From Elusimicrobiota bacterium (GTDB lineage: Bacteria; Elusimicrobiota; Elusimicrobia; UBA1565; JACRDR01), in the NCBI GenBank assembly GCA_016212845.1, contig JACRDR010000359.1:1-11191 (forward strand): 11,191 nucleotides of DNA. The letters are read 5' to 3'. The notes beneath the pieces were generated by a model. The model ran no database searches. It had not been told where the DNA came from and saw only the letters and a list, made by a program, of their open reading frames with translations. Made by a program: the position numbers and the translations under genes. Within the stretch, counting starts at the first letter, position 1; each line of letters begins with the position of its first letter. Below are positions 1-8,311 of the stretch, one piece after another.

Positions 1-489
1 GGCATGCTGGCGACGATCATCAACGCCCTCGCCCTGCAGGACTCCCTCGAAGAGATCGGCGTCCCCACTCGCGTGCAGTCGGCGATCCAGGTGACGCAGC
101 TGGCGGAGCCCTACATCCGCCGCCGCGCCATCCGCCACCTCGAGAAGGGCCGCGTCGTCATCTTCGCGGGCGGCACGGGCAACCCGTATTTCACCACGGA
201 CTCGGCGGCCGCGCTGCGCGCCACCGAGATCGAGGCCGAGGTCCTGCTCAAGGCGACGAAGGTCGACGGCGTATACACCGACGACCCCCGCCGCAACCCG
301 AAGGCGAAGAAGATCCGCGAGATCAACTTCATGGACGCCATCCGCAAGCGCCTGCGCGTCATGGACTCGACGGCGCTCACTCTTTGCATGGAAAACGCGC
401 TCCCCATCCTGGTGTTCAACATGCACCAGACGGGCAACATCGCGAAAGCGGTGTCGGGCGCGAGAGTAGGCACGCTCATCCGGGAGTAA
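1..489 (+). CDS. pyrH: UMP kinase (uridylate kinase), 3' part
   Basis: UMP kinase phosphorylates UMP to UDP with ATP in the cytoplasm, feeding all pyrimidine nucleotide synthesis. The frame is open from base 1 (GGC ATG CTG, the Gly-Met-Leu-Ala-Thr stretch internal to the family), so the gene is cut by the window edge and the ATG at 4 is not its start. About 162 residues remain of a usual 235 to 240, so roughly the first 75, including the N-terminal phosphate-binding glycine loop, are missing. Family landmarks are GTGNPYFTTDSAA, then LLKATKVDGVYTDDP (the amino-acid-kinase nucleotide-binding region), VMDSTA and the C-terminal PILVFNM. It sits 4 bases upstream of frr, the common pyrH-frr pair. 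The SD-like GGGAG serving frr lies inside its last codons. Identification is firm. Confidence 0.97.
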   Translation, partial: GMLATIINALALQDSLEEIGVPTRVQSAIQVTQLAEPYIRRRAIRHLEKGRVVIFAGGTGNPYFTTDSAAALRATEIEAEVLLKATKVDGVYTDDPRRNPKAKKIREINFMDAIRKRLRVMDSTALTLCMENALPILVFNMHQTGNIAKAVSGARVGTLIRE

Positions 490-493
490 ACCC

Positions 494-1054
494 ATGACCG
501 ATCAGATCATCACCGGCGCCGAGAGCAACATGAAGGCGAAGCTCGACAAGCTCAAGCAGGAGCTGTCGCAGGTGCGCACCGGCCGCGCCAATCCCCAGAT
601 CCTCGAAGGCGTGAAGGTGGAGTACTTCGGCCAGATGGTGCCGATGAAGCAGGTCGCGGCGATCTCGGTTCCCGAGGCCCGCACGCTCGAGATCCGGCCC
701 TGGGACCCGACCGCGCTGAAAGCGATCGAGACGGCGATCCAAAAATCCGATCTGAAGATCCCCCCACAAAACGACGGCTCCGGCGTCATCCGCCTGACGA
801 TGCCGACGATGACGGAAGAGCGCCGCAAGGAGATGGTGAAGCTCCTCGGCAAGACCGCGGAGGAAGCGCGGGTCGCCATGCGCAACGAGCGCCGCGACGC
901 CATCGAAAAGATCAAGAAGCTCGAGAAAGAGAGGAAGGTCGCCGAGGACGCCTCCAAGAAGGAGCAGAGCCGCGCCTCCGGCCTCACCGACGCCTACATC
1001 AAGAAGATCGACGAAGCGCTCGCGATCAAAGAGAAAGAGCTCTCCACCGTCTGA
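494..1054 (+). CDS. frr: Ribosome recycling factor
   Basis: RRF splits the post-termination 70S ribosome together with EF-G. The 186-residue length matches the family (E. coli 185). Recognisable stretches are the N-terminal helix with LSQVRTGRANP, the VEYFGQMVPMKQVAAISVPEA segment of domain II, and the long charged helices of domain I with EERRKEMVKLLGKTAEEARV and RNERRDAIEKIKKLEKE. ATG 494 is preceded by GGGAG at 482-486, about 7 bases upstream and inside the end of pyrH. The next gene begins 14 bases after the TGA stop. No promoter is visible between it and pyrH, so co-transcription is inferred. Confidence 0.98.
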   Translation: MTDQIITGAESNMKAKLDKLKQELSQVRTGRANPQILEGVKVEYFGQMVPMKQVAAISVPEARTLEIRPWDPTALKAIETAIQKSDLKIPPQNDGSGVIRLTMPTMTEERRKEMVKLLGKTAEEARVAMRNERRDAIEKIKKLEKERKVAEDASKKEQSRASGLTDAYIKKIDEALAIKEKELSTV

Positions 1055-1068
1055 GTGCTGCGACACTG

Positions 1069-1713
1069 ATGCTCTCGACCCTCTTCCTGCTCGCCGTCGC
1101 CGCGCGGGCCGAGGTCGGGGAGCACGCGAGGCTGTCCGGCATCCTCGAGGTGCCCAAGCTCTTCGGCGAGGTCGTCCCCAACGGCCCGCCCGGCCTCAAG
1201 CCTGTCAACCCCGGCTCGGTGAAGATTTACGCGCAGCCGGCTAAGCGGAAGTGGCCTACTCCTAAGAAAATCGACGCGCCCGGCGACGTCGCCTACGAGG
1301 AATGGGGCAACGAGACGCCCGGCGCGGTCGTGTTCCGGCAGCGGAAGGGCTGGTACGAGGTGAAGCTCAAAGACGGCAAGGGCTGGATCGACGCGGCCGA
1401 GGCCGGCAAGTTCCACGCGCTCGAGGACCTCGTAGCCGGCGGCCTCGCGTACATGACGTCCGACTGGGACGGCGAGGTGCATGAGAAGCCGGAGAAAGAC
1501 TCCCCCTCCAAGAAGCTCGAGCCCGGCGGCGACGAGTACGGCGCCCAGGTGCTGAGCCACAAGCGGAACAAGGACGGCCTCTGGCTGCAGGTCCGCGTGC
1601 TGGATTCCACCGGCTGCGAAGGCGGCGAGGCCAAGGAGCTCGCGACCGGCTGGGTCCGCGCGCACGCCGCCAACGGCATCGTCGCGATTTGGTTCCACTC
1701 GAGGGGCTGCTAG
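1069..1713 (+). CDS. Predicted secreted protein with two SH3-like repeats
   Basis: This 214-residue protein is not a named family I recognise. The first 14 residues (MLSTLFLLAVAARA) are a short hydrophobic stretch ending in Ala-Arg-Ala, consistent with a signal peptide cut before Glu15, although it lacks the usual basic n-region. Two similar segments follow: GWYEVKLKDGKGWID (Trp95, Trp106) and LWLQVRVL ending in GWVRAH (Trp172, Trp195). The spaced W-x-V then GW pattern is that of bacterial SH3-like (SH3b) domains, which often act in the envelope. The second repeat contains a Cys in TGCEGGE and the protein ends in Cys. No upstream ATG, GTG or TTG fits, so ATG 1069 is the start. It sits between frr and uppS and overlaps the uppS start by one base (TAGTG), so it is very likely translationally coupled in the operon. 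Function is unknown. Confidence 0.8.
   Translation: MLSTLFLLAVAARAEVGEHARLSGILEVPKLFGEVVPNGPPGLKPVNPGSVKIYAQPAKRKWPTPKKIDAPGDVAYEEWGNETPGAVVFRQRKGWYEVKLKDGKGWIDAAEAGKFHALEDLVAGGLAYMTSDWDGEVHEKPEKDSPSKKLEPGGDEYGAQVLSHKRNKDGLWLQVRVLDSTGCEGGEAKELATGWVRAHAANGIVAIWFHSRGC
1701..1706 (+). promoter_or_regulatory. Ribosome binding site that fixes the uppS start
   Basis: GAGGGG ends 6 bases before GTG 1713. It favours GTG 1713, which overlaps the preceding TAG as TAGTG, over the in-frame TTG at 1689, which would lengthen UppS by 8 residues and has no comparable site in front of it. Confidence 0.7.
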
Positions 1714-2447
1714 TGTCGAAGCCCAAGGTCACGCCCGATTTCGCGGCGCAAAACGGCCTCGATCCCGCGAACATGCCGCGGCACATCGCGATCATCATGG
1801 ACGGCAACGGCCGCTGGGCGAAGAGCCGCGGCCTGCCGCGAGTCGCGGGGCACAAGCTCGGCGTCGACTCGGTCCGCGCCGCGACCAAGACGTGCGGCAA
1901 GCTCGGCGTGGAAGTCCTCACGCTCTACGCGTTCTCGACGGAGAACTGGCTCCGCCCCAAAGACGAGGTGAGCGAGCTCATGCGCCTCCTGTCGTGGACC
2001 CTCAAGCGCGAGGTGAGCGAGCTCGACAAGAACAACGTGCGGCTTCGCGCCTCGGGCCGCCTCGACGGCTTGCCCAAGCCCGTCCAGGACGAACTATCGC
2101 GCGGCATCGAGAAGCTCAAGGGCAACACCGGGCTCATCTTAAACCTCGCGCTCAACTACGGCTCCCGCCAGGAGATCGTCGACGCGGTGAACGCGCTCAT
2201 TCGCGAGGGAGCGAAGGAAGTGGACGAGGCCGCGATCGCCCGCCGCCTCTACACCGCCGAATTCCCCGACCCCGACCTCGTCATCCGGACTTCCGGCGAG
2301 ATGCGCCTCTCCAATTTCCTGCTCTGGCAGGCGGCCTACGCCGAGCTCTACATCACGCCGGTGCTGTGGCCGGACTTCCGCGAGCAGCAGCTCGTCGACG
2401 CCGTCTTGGACTACCAGAAGCGGCACCGCCGCTTCGGGGGGATCTAG
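1713..2447 (+). CDS. uppS: Isoprenyl transferase (undecaprenyl diphosphate synthase)
   Basis: This cis-prenyltransferase adds isopentenyl units to farnesyl diphosphate to make the C55 lipid carrier for peptidoglycan and other cell-wall polymers. The 244 residues are normal for the family. HIAIIMDGNGRWAK carries the catalytic Asp (Asp30) and Asn-Gly-Arg-Trp. It is followed by GHKLGVDSVR, then LTLYAFSTENW, then VIRTSGEMRLSNFLLWQ (Arg192, Ser194, Glu196) and the C-terminal AYAELYITPVLWPDF, all diagnostic of the Z-type synthase. GTG 1713 is chosen because of the strong GAGGGG upstream and the one-base overlap with the SH3-like gene. It lies just upstream of cdsA, separated by a palindromic repeat that begins 3 bases after its TAG. 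Confidence 0.96.
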   Translation: MSKPKVTPDFAAQNGLDPANMPRHIAIIMDGNGRWAKSRGLPRVAGHKLGVDSVRAATKTCGKLGVEVLTLYAFSTENWLRPKDEVSELMRLLSWTLKREVSELDKNNVRLRASGRLDGLPKPVQDELSRGIEKLKGNTGLILNLALNYGSRQEIVDAVNALIREGAKEVDEAAIARRLYTAEFPDPDLVIRTSGEMRLSNFLLWQAAYAELYITPVLWPDFREQQLVDAVLDYQKRHRRFGGI

Positions 2448-2449
2448 AG

Positions 2450-2476
2450 TCAATTTGGGGACTGTCCCCAAATTGA
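2450..2476. repeat. REP-like palindrome between uppS and cdsA
   Basis: This is a perfect inverted repeat with 12-bp arms (TCAATTTGGGGA, then TCCCCAAATTGA) around a 3-base CTG loop. It begins 3 bases after the uppS stop and ends 6 bases before the cdsA ATG. It has no T-run after the hairpin, so it is not a classical intrinsic terminator, though the RNA would fold strongly. From memory, GGGGACnGTCCCC palindromes with AATTT flanks occur as dispersed repeats associated with REP transposases; this one differs from the 36-bp family near proS and rimP. It leaves cdsA without a visible Shine-Dalgarno sequence. Confidence 0.85.
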
Positions 2477-2482
2477 TTCCGT

Positions 2483-3294
<812 letters not shown>

Positions 3295-3298
<4 letters not shown>

Positions 3299-4464
3299 AA
3301 AACGTAGCTATTTTGGGTTCCACCGGCTCCATCGGCGTCAACGCGCTGAAGGTCATCGACCAGATGCCGGACGATTTCCGGGTCGTCGCCCTTTCCGCCA
3401 ACTCCAACGTCGACCTGCTCGCCAAGCAGGTCAAGCGCCACAAGCCCGCCCGCGTCGCGGTATTTGAGCACGACGCGGCCAAACAGTTCAAAGCCTGCGT
3501 CAACGGCGCGGTCCGGCACCTGGAGCCCGGCGTCGAAGGCCTCTGCGAGATCGCGGCCTCCAAAGACGTCGACGTCGTCCTGCTTTCCCTCGTCGGCGGC
3601 GTCGGCTTCGCCCCCCTCCTGACCGCCCTCAAGGCCGGCAAGATCGTCGCCCTCGCGAACAAGGAGCCGATGGTGATGGCCGGCGAGCAGTTCATGCTCG
3701 AGGCCGACCGCTGGGGCGGACAGATCCTCCCCGTCGACAGCGAGCCCTCGGCGATGTTCCAATGCCTCGAGAGCCGCAAGGTGAAAGGCGGGCTTCGCGG
3801 CTACGGCAAGCACGTGCGCCGCGTGATCCTGACCGCCTCCGGCGGCGCGTTCTACAAGCACAAGGGCTCGCTCGCGAGCGTCACGCCCGCGGCCGCCCTC
3901 GACCACCCGACGTGGAAGATGGGCAAAAAAATCACGATCGACTGCGCGACCCTCATGAACAAGGGCTTCGAGACGATCGAGATCATGAACCTCTTCGGCC
4001 TTACCCTCAAGCAGGTCGAGATCGTCATCCACCGCCAGTCGATCATGCACTCGGCGGTCGAGTTCAACGACGGCTCGATCCTCGCGCAGATGGGCGTGCC
4101 CGACATGAAGCTCCCCATCCAGTACGCGATGACCTGGCCCGACCGCGTCTGTCCGGTCGTCGAGCCCCTCGATTTCGTGAAGGCGGGCGAATTGACGTTC
4201 GCCGCGCCGGACTTCCGCCGCTTCCCCTGCCTCGCGCTCGCGCTCGAGGCCGCCAAAGCCGGCTCCTCCATGCCCGCGGTGCTCAACGCGGCGGACGAGG
4301 TCGCCGTGGAGGCGTTCCTCGCGGGGCGCCTCAAGTTCACGGACATCGCCCGCGTCATCGAGGGCACGATGAAGCGGCATCGACCCGGGGCCCGGCTGCC
4401 GTCTTTCGCCGAGATCCTCGAAGTCGACCAGTGGGCCCGCCAGAAGGCACTAGAACTCCTATGA
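3295..4464 (+). CDS. dxr: 1-deoxy-D-xylulose 5-phosphate reductoisomerase
   Basis: Dxr catalyses the committed step of the MEP isoprenoid pathway, NADPH-dependent conversion of DXP to MEP, supplying precursors for UppS in the same operon. At 389 residues it is of normal length. Visible are the nucleotide-binding GSTGSIG (8-14), LANKEPMVMAG, the metal-binding Asp148 and Glu150 in PVDSEPSAMFQ, TASGGAF, His204 in DHPTWKMGKKI, and MNKGFE with Glu226. Two positions look unusual by my memory of the family: SEP where SEH is usual (Pro151), and HRQS where HPQS is usual (Arg247). Key catalytic residues are otherwise kept, so it is probably active. ATG 3295 overlaps the cdsA stop (ATGA), suggesting translational coupling. 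The frame is open far upstream, but that part is a shadow of cdsA. Confidence 0.97.
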
Positions 4465-5600
4465 TCATCAGCGCCATCGCCGTCCTCATCACGTTCGGAA
4501 TGGTCATCTTCCTGCACGAGTTCGGCCACTTCCTGATGTGCAAGAAGCTGAAGGTCCGCGTCGAGCGCTTCGCATTCGGCTTCGGCCCCGAACTGGTCGG
4601 CGTCACCTACGGCGAGACCCGGTTCTCGATCTGCGCGTTCCCCTTGGGCGGCTTCGTGAAGCCCGCCGGCGAGACGCTCGAGGACTGCTCGGGCCACCCC
4701 GACGAGTATTTCTCCAAGACGTGGCTCGAGCGCTTCGGCATCGTCGCCGCCGGCCCGGTCATGAACTACGTCCTCGCGTTCTCCCTCTTCTTCGGCGTCG
4801 TGTTCGTCCGCGGCCTGCCGGAGCCCTCGAAGGACGCGATCATCGGCGACCTCCAGTCGGGCCTGCCCGCCGACAAGGCCGGCCTCAAGCCCGAGGACCG
4901 CGTCGTCAAGATCGGCAAGAACGAGGTGAAGACCTGGACGGAGATGGCGGACCTCATCCACCAAAACCCCGAGAAGACGCTCTCGGTGACCTTCGTCCGC
5001 GACGGCAAGCTCCAGATGGTCGACGTGACGCCCAAGCTCGACAAGGGGCTCGGCCACGGCCTCATCGGCATCGCGCCGAAGTTCGAGTACAAGAACATCG
5101 GCTTCGTCGGCTCCGTGAAGGAAGCGCTCCACCAGTGCTGGCTCTGGACCAAGTACACGGTGACGACGCTCGCCTCCAAGATTTACCACCGCGAGCGCCC
5201 CGACCTCGCAGGCCCCGTCGGCATCGTGCAGATGGTGTCGAAGGCCGCGCACTCCGGGCTCGAGGACCTGGTGTTCTTGATCGGCCTCATCTCGGTGGCG
5301 GTCGGCTTCTTCAACATCCTGCCGATCCCGCTGCTCGACGGCGGACACGCGGCGCTCTATCTCTGGGAAGGCCTGAGCCACCGCAAGCTCACGCTCAAGA
5401 CCCTGCAGGTGGCCAACTCCATCGGCATGGTGTTTTTGATGTCGCTCCTCTTGTTCGCGACCTACAACGACCTCGTCCGCATCCGCGACACGCGCCGCGC
5501 GAAAGCGGAGGCGGCGGCCGAGCAAAAGAAGGACGCCGAGAAGGTCCCCGACAATCTGAAGGCTCCGCCCCAAGAGAAACCCAAGGCCGACAAGGACTAG
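4461..5600 (+). CDS. rseP: RIP metalloprotease RseP (site-2 protease family)
   Basis: This is an intramembrane zinc protease; E. coli RseP cleaves the anti-sigma factor RseA and also remnant signal peptides. It has 379 residues. The first membrane segment carries HEFGH (His19, Glu20, His23), the zinc and catalytic motif. A single PDZ-like domain lies around residues 125-200 (DLQSGLPADKAGLKPEDRVV). A conserved AGPVGIVQMVSKAA follows, then NILPIPLLDGGH with the third zinc ligand Asp293. One PDZ rather than the two of E. coli explains the shorter length. After the last membrane helix comes a highly charged Lys/Glu/Ala/Pro tail of about 40 residues, likely disordered. ATG 4461 overlaps the dxr stop (ATGA). 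No cognate anti-sigma gene is visible here, so the substrate is unknown. Confidence 0.96.
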   Translation: MIISAIAVLITFGMVIFLHEFGHFLMCKKLKVRVERFAFGFGPELVGVTYGETRFSICAFPLGGFVKPAGETLEDCSGHPDEYFSKTWLERFGIVAAGPVMNYVLAFSLFFGVVFVRGLPEPSKDAIIGDLQSGLPADKAGLKPEDRVVKIGKNEVKTWTEMADLIHQNPEKTLSVTFVRDGKLQMVDVTPKLDKGLGHGLIGIAPKFEYKNIGFVGSVKEALHQCWLWTKYTVTTLASKIYHRERPDLAGPVGIVQMVSKAAHSGLEDLVFLIGLISVAVGFFNILPIPLLDGGHAALYLWEGLSHRKLTLKTLQVANSIGMVFLMSLLLFATYNDLVRIRDTRRAKAEAAAEQKKDAEKVPDNLKAPPQEKPKADKD

Positions 5601-5604
5601 CCTC

Positions 5605-7362
5605 ATGCGCCTCTCCCGCTATCTCATCCCGACCCTCCGGGACGCTCCCTCCGACGCCGACAACGTCTCGGCGAAGCTCATGCAGCGCGCCGGCCTCATC
5701 CGCAAGGTCGCCGCCGGCCTCTACGACTGGCTGCCGGTCGGCCTGCGCGTAGTCAAGAAGGTCGAAAAGATCGTCCGCGAGGAGATGGACCGCATCGGCG
5801 GGCAGGAAGTCTGGCTCCCCGTCGTCCAGCCGAAGGAGCTTTGGGAAGAGACCGGCCGCTGGAAGATCTACGGCAAGGAGCTCCTCCGCCTCAAAGACCG
5901 CAAGAACGGCGAGTTCTGCTTCGCCCCGACGGCGGAAGAGGTCATCACCGACCTCGTCCGCCGCGAGATCCGGAGCTGGCGCCAGCTTCCGGCGATGTTC
6001 TACCAGTTCGGCCTGAAATTCCGCGACGAGATCCGGCCCCGCTTCGGCGTCATGCGCGCCCGCGAGTTCCTGATGAAGGACGCCTACTCTTTCCACGTCG
6101 ACGACGCCGACGCCGGCGCCTACTACGAGCAGGTCTATCAGGCCTACCAGAAAGTTTTCACTAGATGCGGACTGCGGTTTAAGCCCGTCGAGGCGCAGTC
6201 GGGCGCGATCGGCGGCTCCTACTCGCACGAGTTCATGGTGCTCGCCGAGACCGGCGAAGAGACCGTCGTCGCCTGCAAGGCGTGCTCCTACGGGGCAAAC
6301 CTCGAGCGCGCCGAGTGCACGGCGCCCGCGGCGCAGCCCCAGGACGCTCCGGCGAAGCTCGAAGAGGTCCATACGCCGAACATGGGCTCGGTCGCGGAGG
6401 TCGCGAAGGCGCTCGACATGTCCCCGGTCAAGTTCTTCAAGACCCAGCTTTATATGGCCGACGGCGTGCCGCTGATGGCCCTCGTTCGCGGCGATCACGA
6501 GCTCAACGAGCCCAAGCTCGCCCGCGCCGCCGGCGCGGCGATGCTCGACCGCTGCAGCGAGACCCAGTACATGGGCATCGCCGGCTGCGAGGTCGGCTTC
6601 GCCGGCCCGGTGAACCTCCCCCGCTGGAAAAACCCGCAGGGGCAGATGATCACCGTGCGCATCATCGCCGACTTGGCGCTGCAGGGCGTCGCCAACGGCG
6701 TCTCGGGCGCGAACCGCCGCGACTACCATCTAAAGGGGATCAACGCGGGCCGCGATTTCCAGGCGGACGCCTTCGCCGACATCCGCTCGGCGACGCCCGC
6801 CGACCCGTGCCCCCGCTGCGGCGGCGCGGTCGAGTTCACGAAGGGCATCGAGGTCGGGCACACGTTTAAGCTCGGCACGAAGTACTCGAAGGCGATGAAC
6901 GCGGCCTACCTGGACGCGCAGCAGAAAAGCCAGATCATGGTCATGGGCTGCTACGGCATCGGCGTCACCCGCGTGGTGGCGGCCGCGATCGAGCAGAACC
7001 ACGACGACAACGGCATCAAGTGGCCGGTGGCGCTGGCGCCTTTCACGGTGGTGATCATCCCTGTCGAGACCGACGACGCGGCGGTGAAAGAGGCCGCCGA
7101 GACGCTTTATAAGGGCCTGTGGGATCGCGGCGTCGAGACCCTGCTCGACGATCGCGCGGAGCGGCCGGGCGTGCGGTTCAAGGACGCCGATCTCGTGGGC
7201 TACCCGCTGCGGGTGGTAGTGAGCAAGAAGACGCTGGCCGAAGGCGAAGTCGAGTTCAAGCGGCGCGACGGTGCGACTCCGGAGCGGATCAAGCTGGACG
7301 CGATCGAAGACCGCCTGTTCGACTGGGCGCAGCCGGTTCCGGCTCCGCCCGTCGCGGCTTAG
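5605..7362 (+). CDS. proS: Prolyl-tRNA synthetase, bacterial type with editing domain
   Basis: ProRS charges tRNA-Pro. At 585 residues it is the bacterial form with an insertion editing domain. Class II motif 2 is at about 138-155 (KFRDEIRPRFGVMRAREFLM). The editing domain runs from about 225 to 405 (includes SPVKFFKTQLYMADG and GFAGPVNLP). Motif 3 is at about 448-460 (CYGIGVTRVVAAA) and the anticodon-binding domain at about 475-570 (PFTVVIIPVETDD, then LDDRAERPGVRFKDADL). ATG 5605 has AAGGA at 5592-5596 with an 8-base spacer, inside the end of rseP, 4 bases after that stop. The TAG stop at 7360-7362 shares its AG with the first two bases of a mobile repeat, so the ending QPVPAPPVAA may have been altered by the insertion. 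Confidence 0.97.
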   Translation: MRLSRYLIPTLRDAPSDADNVSAKLMQRAGLIRKVAAGLYDWLPVGLRVVKKVEKIVREEMDRIGGQEVWLPVVQPKELWEETGRWKIYGKELLRLKDRKNGEFCFAPTAEEVITDLVRREIRSWRQLPAMFYQFGLKFRDEIRPRFGVMRAREFLMKDAYSFHVDDADAGAYYEQVYQAYQKVFTRCGLRFKPVEAQSGAIGGSYSHEFMVLAETGEETVVACKACSYGANLERAECTAPAAQPQDAPAKLEEVHTPNMGSVAEVAKALDMSPVKFFKTQLYMADGVPLMALVRGDHELNEPKLARAAGAAMLDRCSETQYMGIAGCEVGFAGPVNLPRWKNPQGQMITVRIIADLALQGVANGVSGANRRDYHLKGINAGRDFQADAFADIRSATPADPCPRCGGAVEFTKGIEVGHTFKLGTKYSKAMNAAYLDAQQKSQIMVMGCYGIGVTRVVAAAIEQNHDDNGIKWPVALAPFTVVIIPVETDDAAVKEAAETLYKGLWDRGVETLLDDRAERPGVRFKDADLVGYPLRVVVSKKTLAEGEVEFKRRDGATPERIKLDAIEDRLFDWAQPVPAPPVAA

Positions 7363-7396
7363 GGTCAGACCCTTCGTCAGCATTCCGTCAGCATTT
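7361..7396 (-). repeat. 36-bp REP-type repeat, copy 1 (left, inverted)
   Basis: Read on the - strand it consists of two near-identical AATGCTGACG units followed by the palindrome AGGGTCTGACCCT. It matches the copy at 8274-8309 apart from one G/A change and small A or T indels. Its palindrome starts at the A of the proS TAG stop, and its other end meets the transposase stop codon. Confidence 0.9.
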
Positions 7397-8232
7397 CAAT
7401 CCACCAGGCGATGCACCGTCTGCTTGGCCCGTCGTAAGGCTCGCGCCACGTCCGTCAGCGAATAGCCGTCGCGAAGCGCCTCCAGCGCGAACTTCCTGCG
7501 GAAGTCGGATACGCGCCGTTCCTTTGAGGACCCCCTCAGCGCGGCCGAGGGGATTCCGAGTCGCGAGCAGAATCTCTCGAGCGGCACGTCAACCGGCGGC
7601 AGCCAGACCGGCCCCTTGGTCGGATCCTGAGTGAAGCGGGGCATTCGCCCGCTTCGTCTCCGGCCCTTGTGGGGCCATGGCGCATCGGCTTTGGCGCTCA
7701 TGAAGCGCAAATAGGCCTCGCGCGGCTCTCGAGAGCCCTTGAAGAGCGCGAGGCAGTATTCCGTGATCACGAACGACGGCCGGCGGCCGAGATAGGCTTG
7801 GTGGCTCGACCATTCCCAATCGTCGAGATGTCCGACGGCCCCGTGCTTGATCGGATTCCGATGGATGTAGCGCAGCACTTTCAGCAGCCGCGAGTCGTCA
7901 TGGCAAACGAAGTCCTTGAACCTCCCCTGAAAGACGTGCCCGTCGGTCTGCCGGCGAGTGTTGAAATACTGGGCGTATCGCTGCTCCACTTCCTTCATCA
8001 TTTTCCCCAGTTCCTCTTCGCTTTGCCGGACGAGAAGATGCACGTGATTCGTCATTAGGCAGTAGCCGTGGACCTGGGTCTTAGTTCGCTTGGCCGCGAC
8101 GAATATGAGGCGGAGCATCCTCCGGCGGTCGGCATCGTCCAGAAAGATGTCCTGCCTTCCGTTTCCTCGCATGATGACATGCCGGAAAGAACCTGGCTGA
8201 TAGAGGCGCGATTGTCGAGGCATCCTACCCAT
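7396..8232 (-). CDS. REP-associated tyrosine transposase (Y1/HUH, IS200-like)
   Basis: A 278-residue RAYT-type transposase, a single-strand DNA nuclease family that acts on REP-like hairpins. The N-terminus PRQSRLYQPGSFRHVIMRGN is typical. HUH is His63-Val-His65 in MTNHVHLLV. Tyr86 and Tyr89 in RYAQYFN are candidates for the nucleophile. GHVFQGRFK and YIHRNPIKHG complete the family signature. The last 65 or so residues (ERFCSRLGIPSAALRG, then SSKERRV, then GYSLTDVARALRRAKQTV) resemble a DnaA domain IV or helix-turn-helix, known from longer RAYTs and probably DNA-binding. The start is ATG 8232 or ATG 8223 (MPRQS); neither has a well-spaced Shine-Dalgarno. A weak TAAATA on the - strand at 8256-8251 is the best -10 I see. 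The gene looks intact. It runs against the surrounding operons. Confidence 0.93.
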   Translation of the reverse strand: MGRMPRQSRLYQPGSFRHVIMRGNGRQDIFLDDADRRRMLRLIFVAAKRTKTQVHGYCLMTNHVHLLVRQSEEELGKMMKEVEQRYAQYFNTRRQTDGHVFQGRFKDFVCHDDSRLLKVLRYIHRNPIKHGAVGHLDDWEWSSHQAYLGRRPSFVITEYCLALFKGSREPREAYLRFMSAKADAPWPHKGRRRSGRMPRFTQDPTKGPVWLPPVDVPLERFCSRLGIPSAALRGSSKERRVSDFRRKFALEALRDGYSLTDVARALRRAKQTVHRLVD

Positions 8233-8273
8233 ATATACGAATGAGACCCCTATTTAGTTCCCTCGCCCGTCGG

Positions 8274-8309
8274 AAAGCTGACGAAAATGCTGACGAAGGG
8301 TCTGACCCT
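8274..8309 (+). repeat. 36-bp REP-type repeat, copy 2 (right)
   Basis: This copy reads GCTGACGAAAATGCTGACGA then AGGGTCTGACCCT. It is the inverted partner of the copy at 7361-7396 across the transposase and is in the same orientation as the copy at 10582-10618, with which it is identical from GCTGACG to the end. It contains an ATG (8287) that reads MLTKGLTL into the next gene; that is probably not the real start. A -35 box begins 3 bases after it. Confidence 0.9.
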
Positions 8310-8311
8310 AG

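Larger units (their letters stand above)
7361..8309 (-). mobile_element. REP-associated transposase element with inverted flanking repeats
   Basis: A Y1 transposase gene on the - strand is bounded by two inverted copies of the same 36-bp repeat, 7361-7396 and 8274-8309, each with its GGGTC palindrome facing outward. The left repeat touches the proS stop, and the transposase stop (7396-7398) touches the inner edge of that repeat. No flanking target duplication is visible, as expected for HUH single-strand transposition. The interior is visibly less GC-rich at third positions than the flanking operon, a sign of separate origin. The exact functional ends are inferred from repeat boundaries. Confidence 0.75.

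Noticed and set aside
1965..2024. 15-base direct repeat GAGGTGAGCGAGCTC (1965-1979 and 2010-2024) in uppS
   Set aside because: Both copies encode the EVSEL segments expected in this region of UppS; similar helices and codon bias explain it.
3852..5606. Long - strand open frame (584 codons) opposite dxr and rseP
   Set aside because: It is the antisense shadow of two well-identified genes in GC-rich DNA; the protein is a His/Asp/Glu/Leu/Arg-rich string with no family signature.
5395..6729. Long - strand open frame (444 codons) opposite rseP and proS
   Set aside because: Shadow of proS and the end of rseP; no motif and typical antisense composition.
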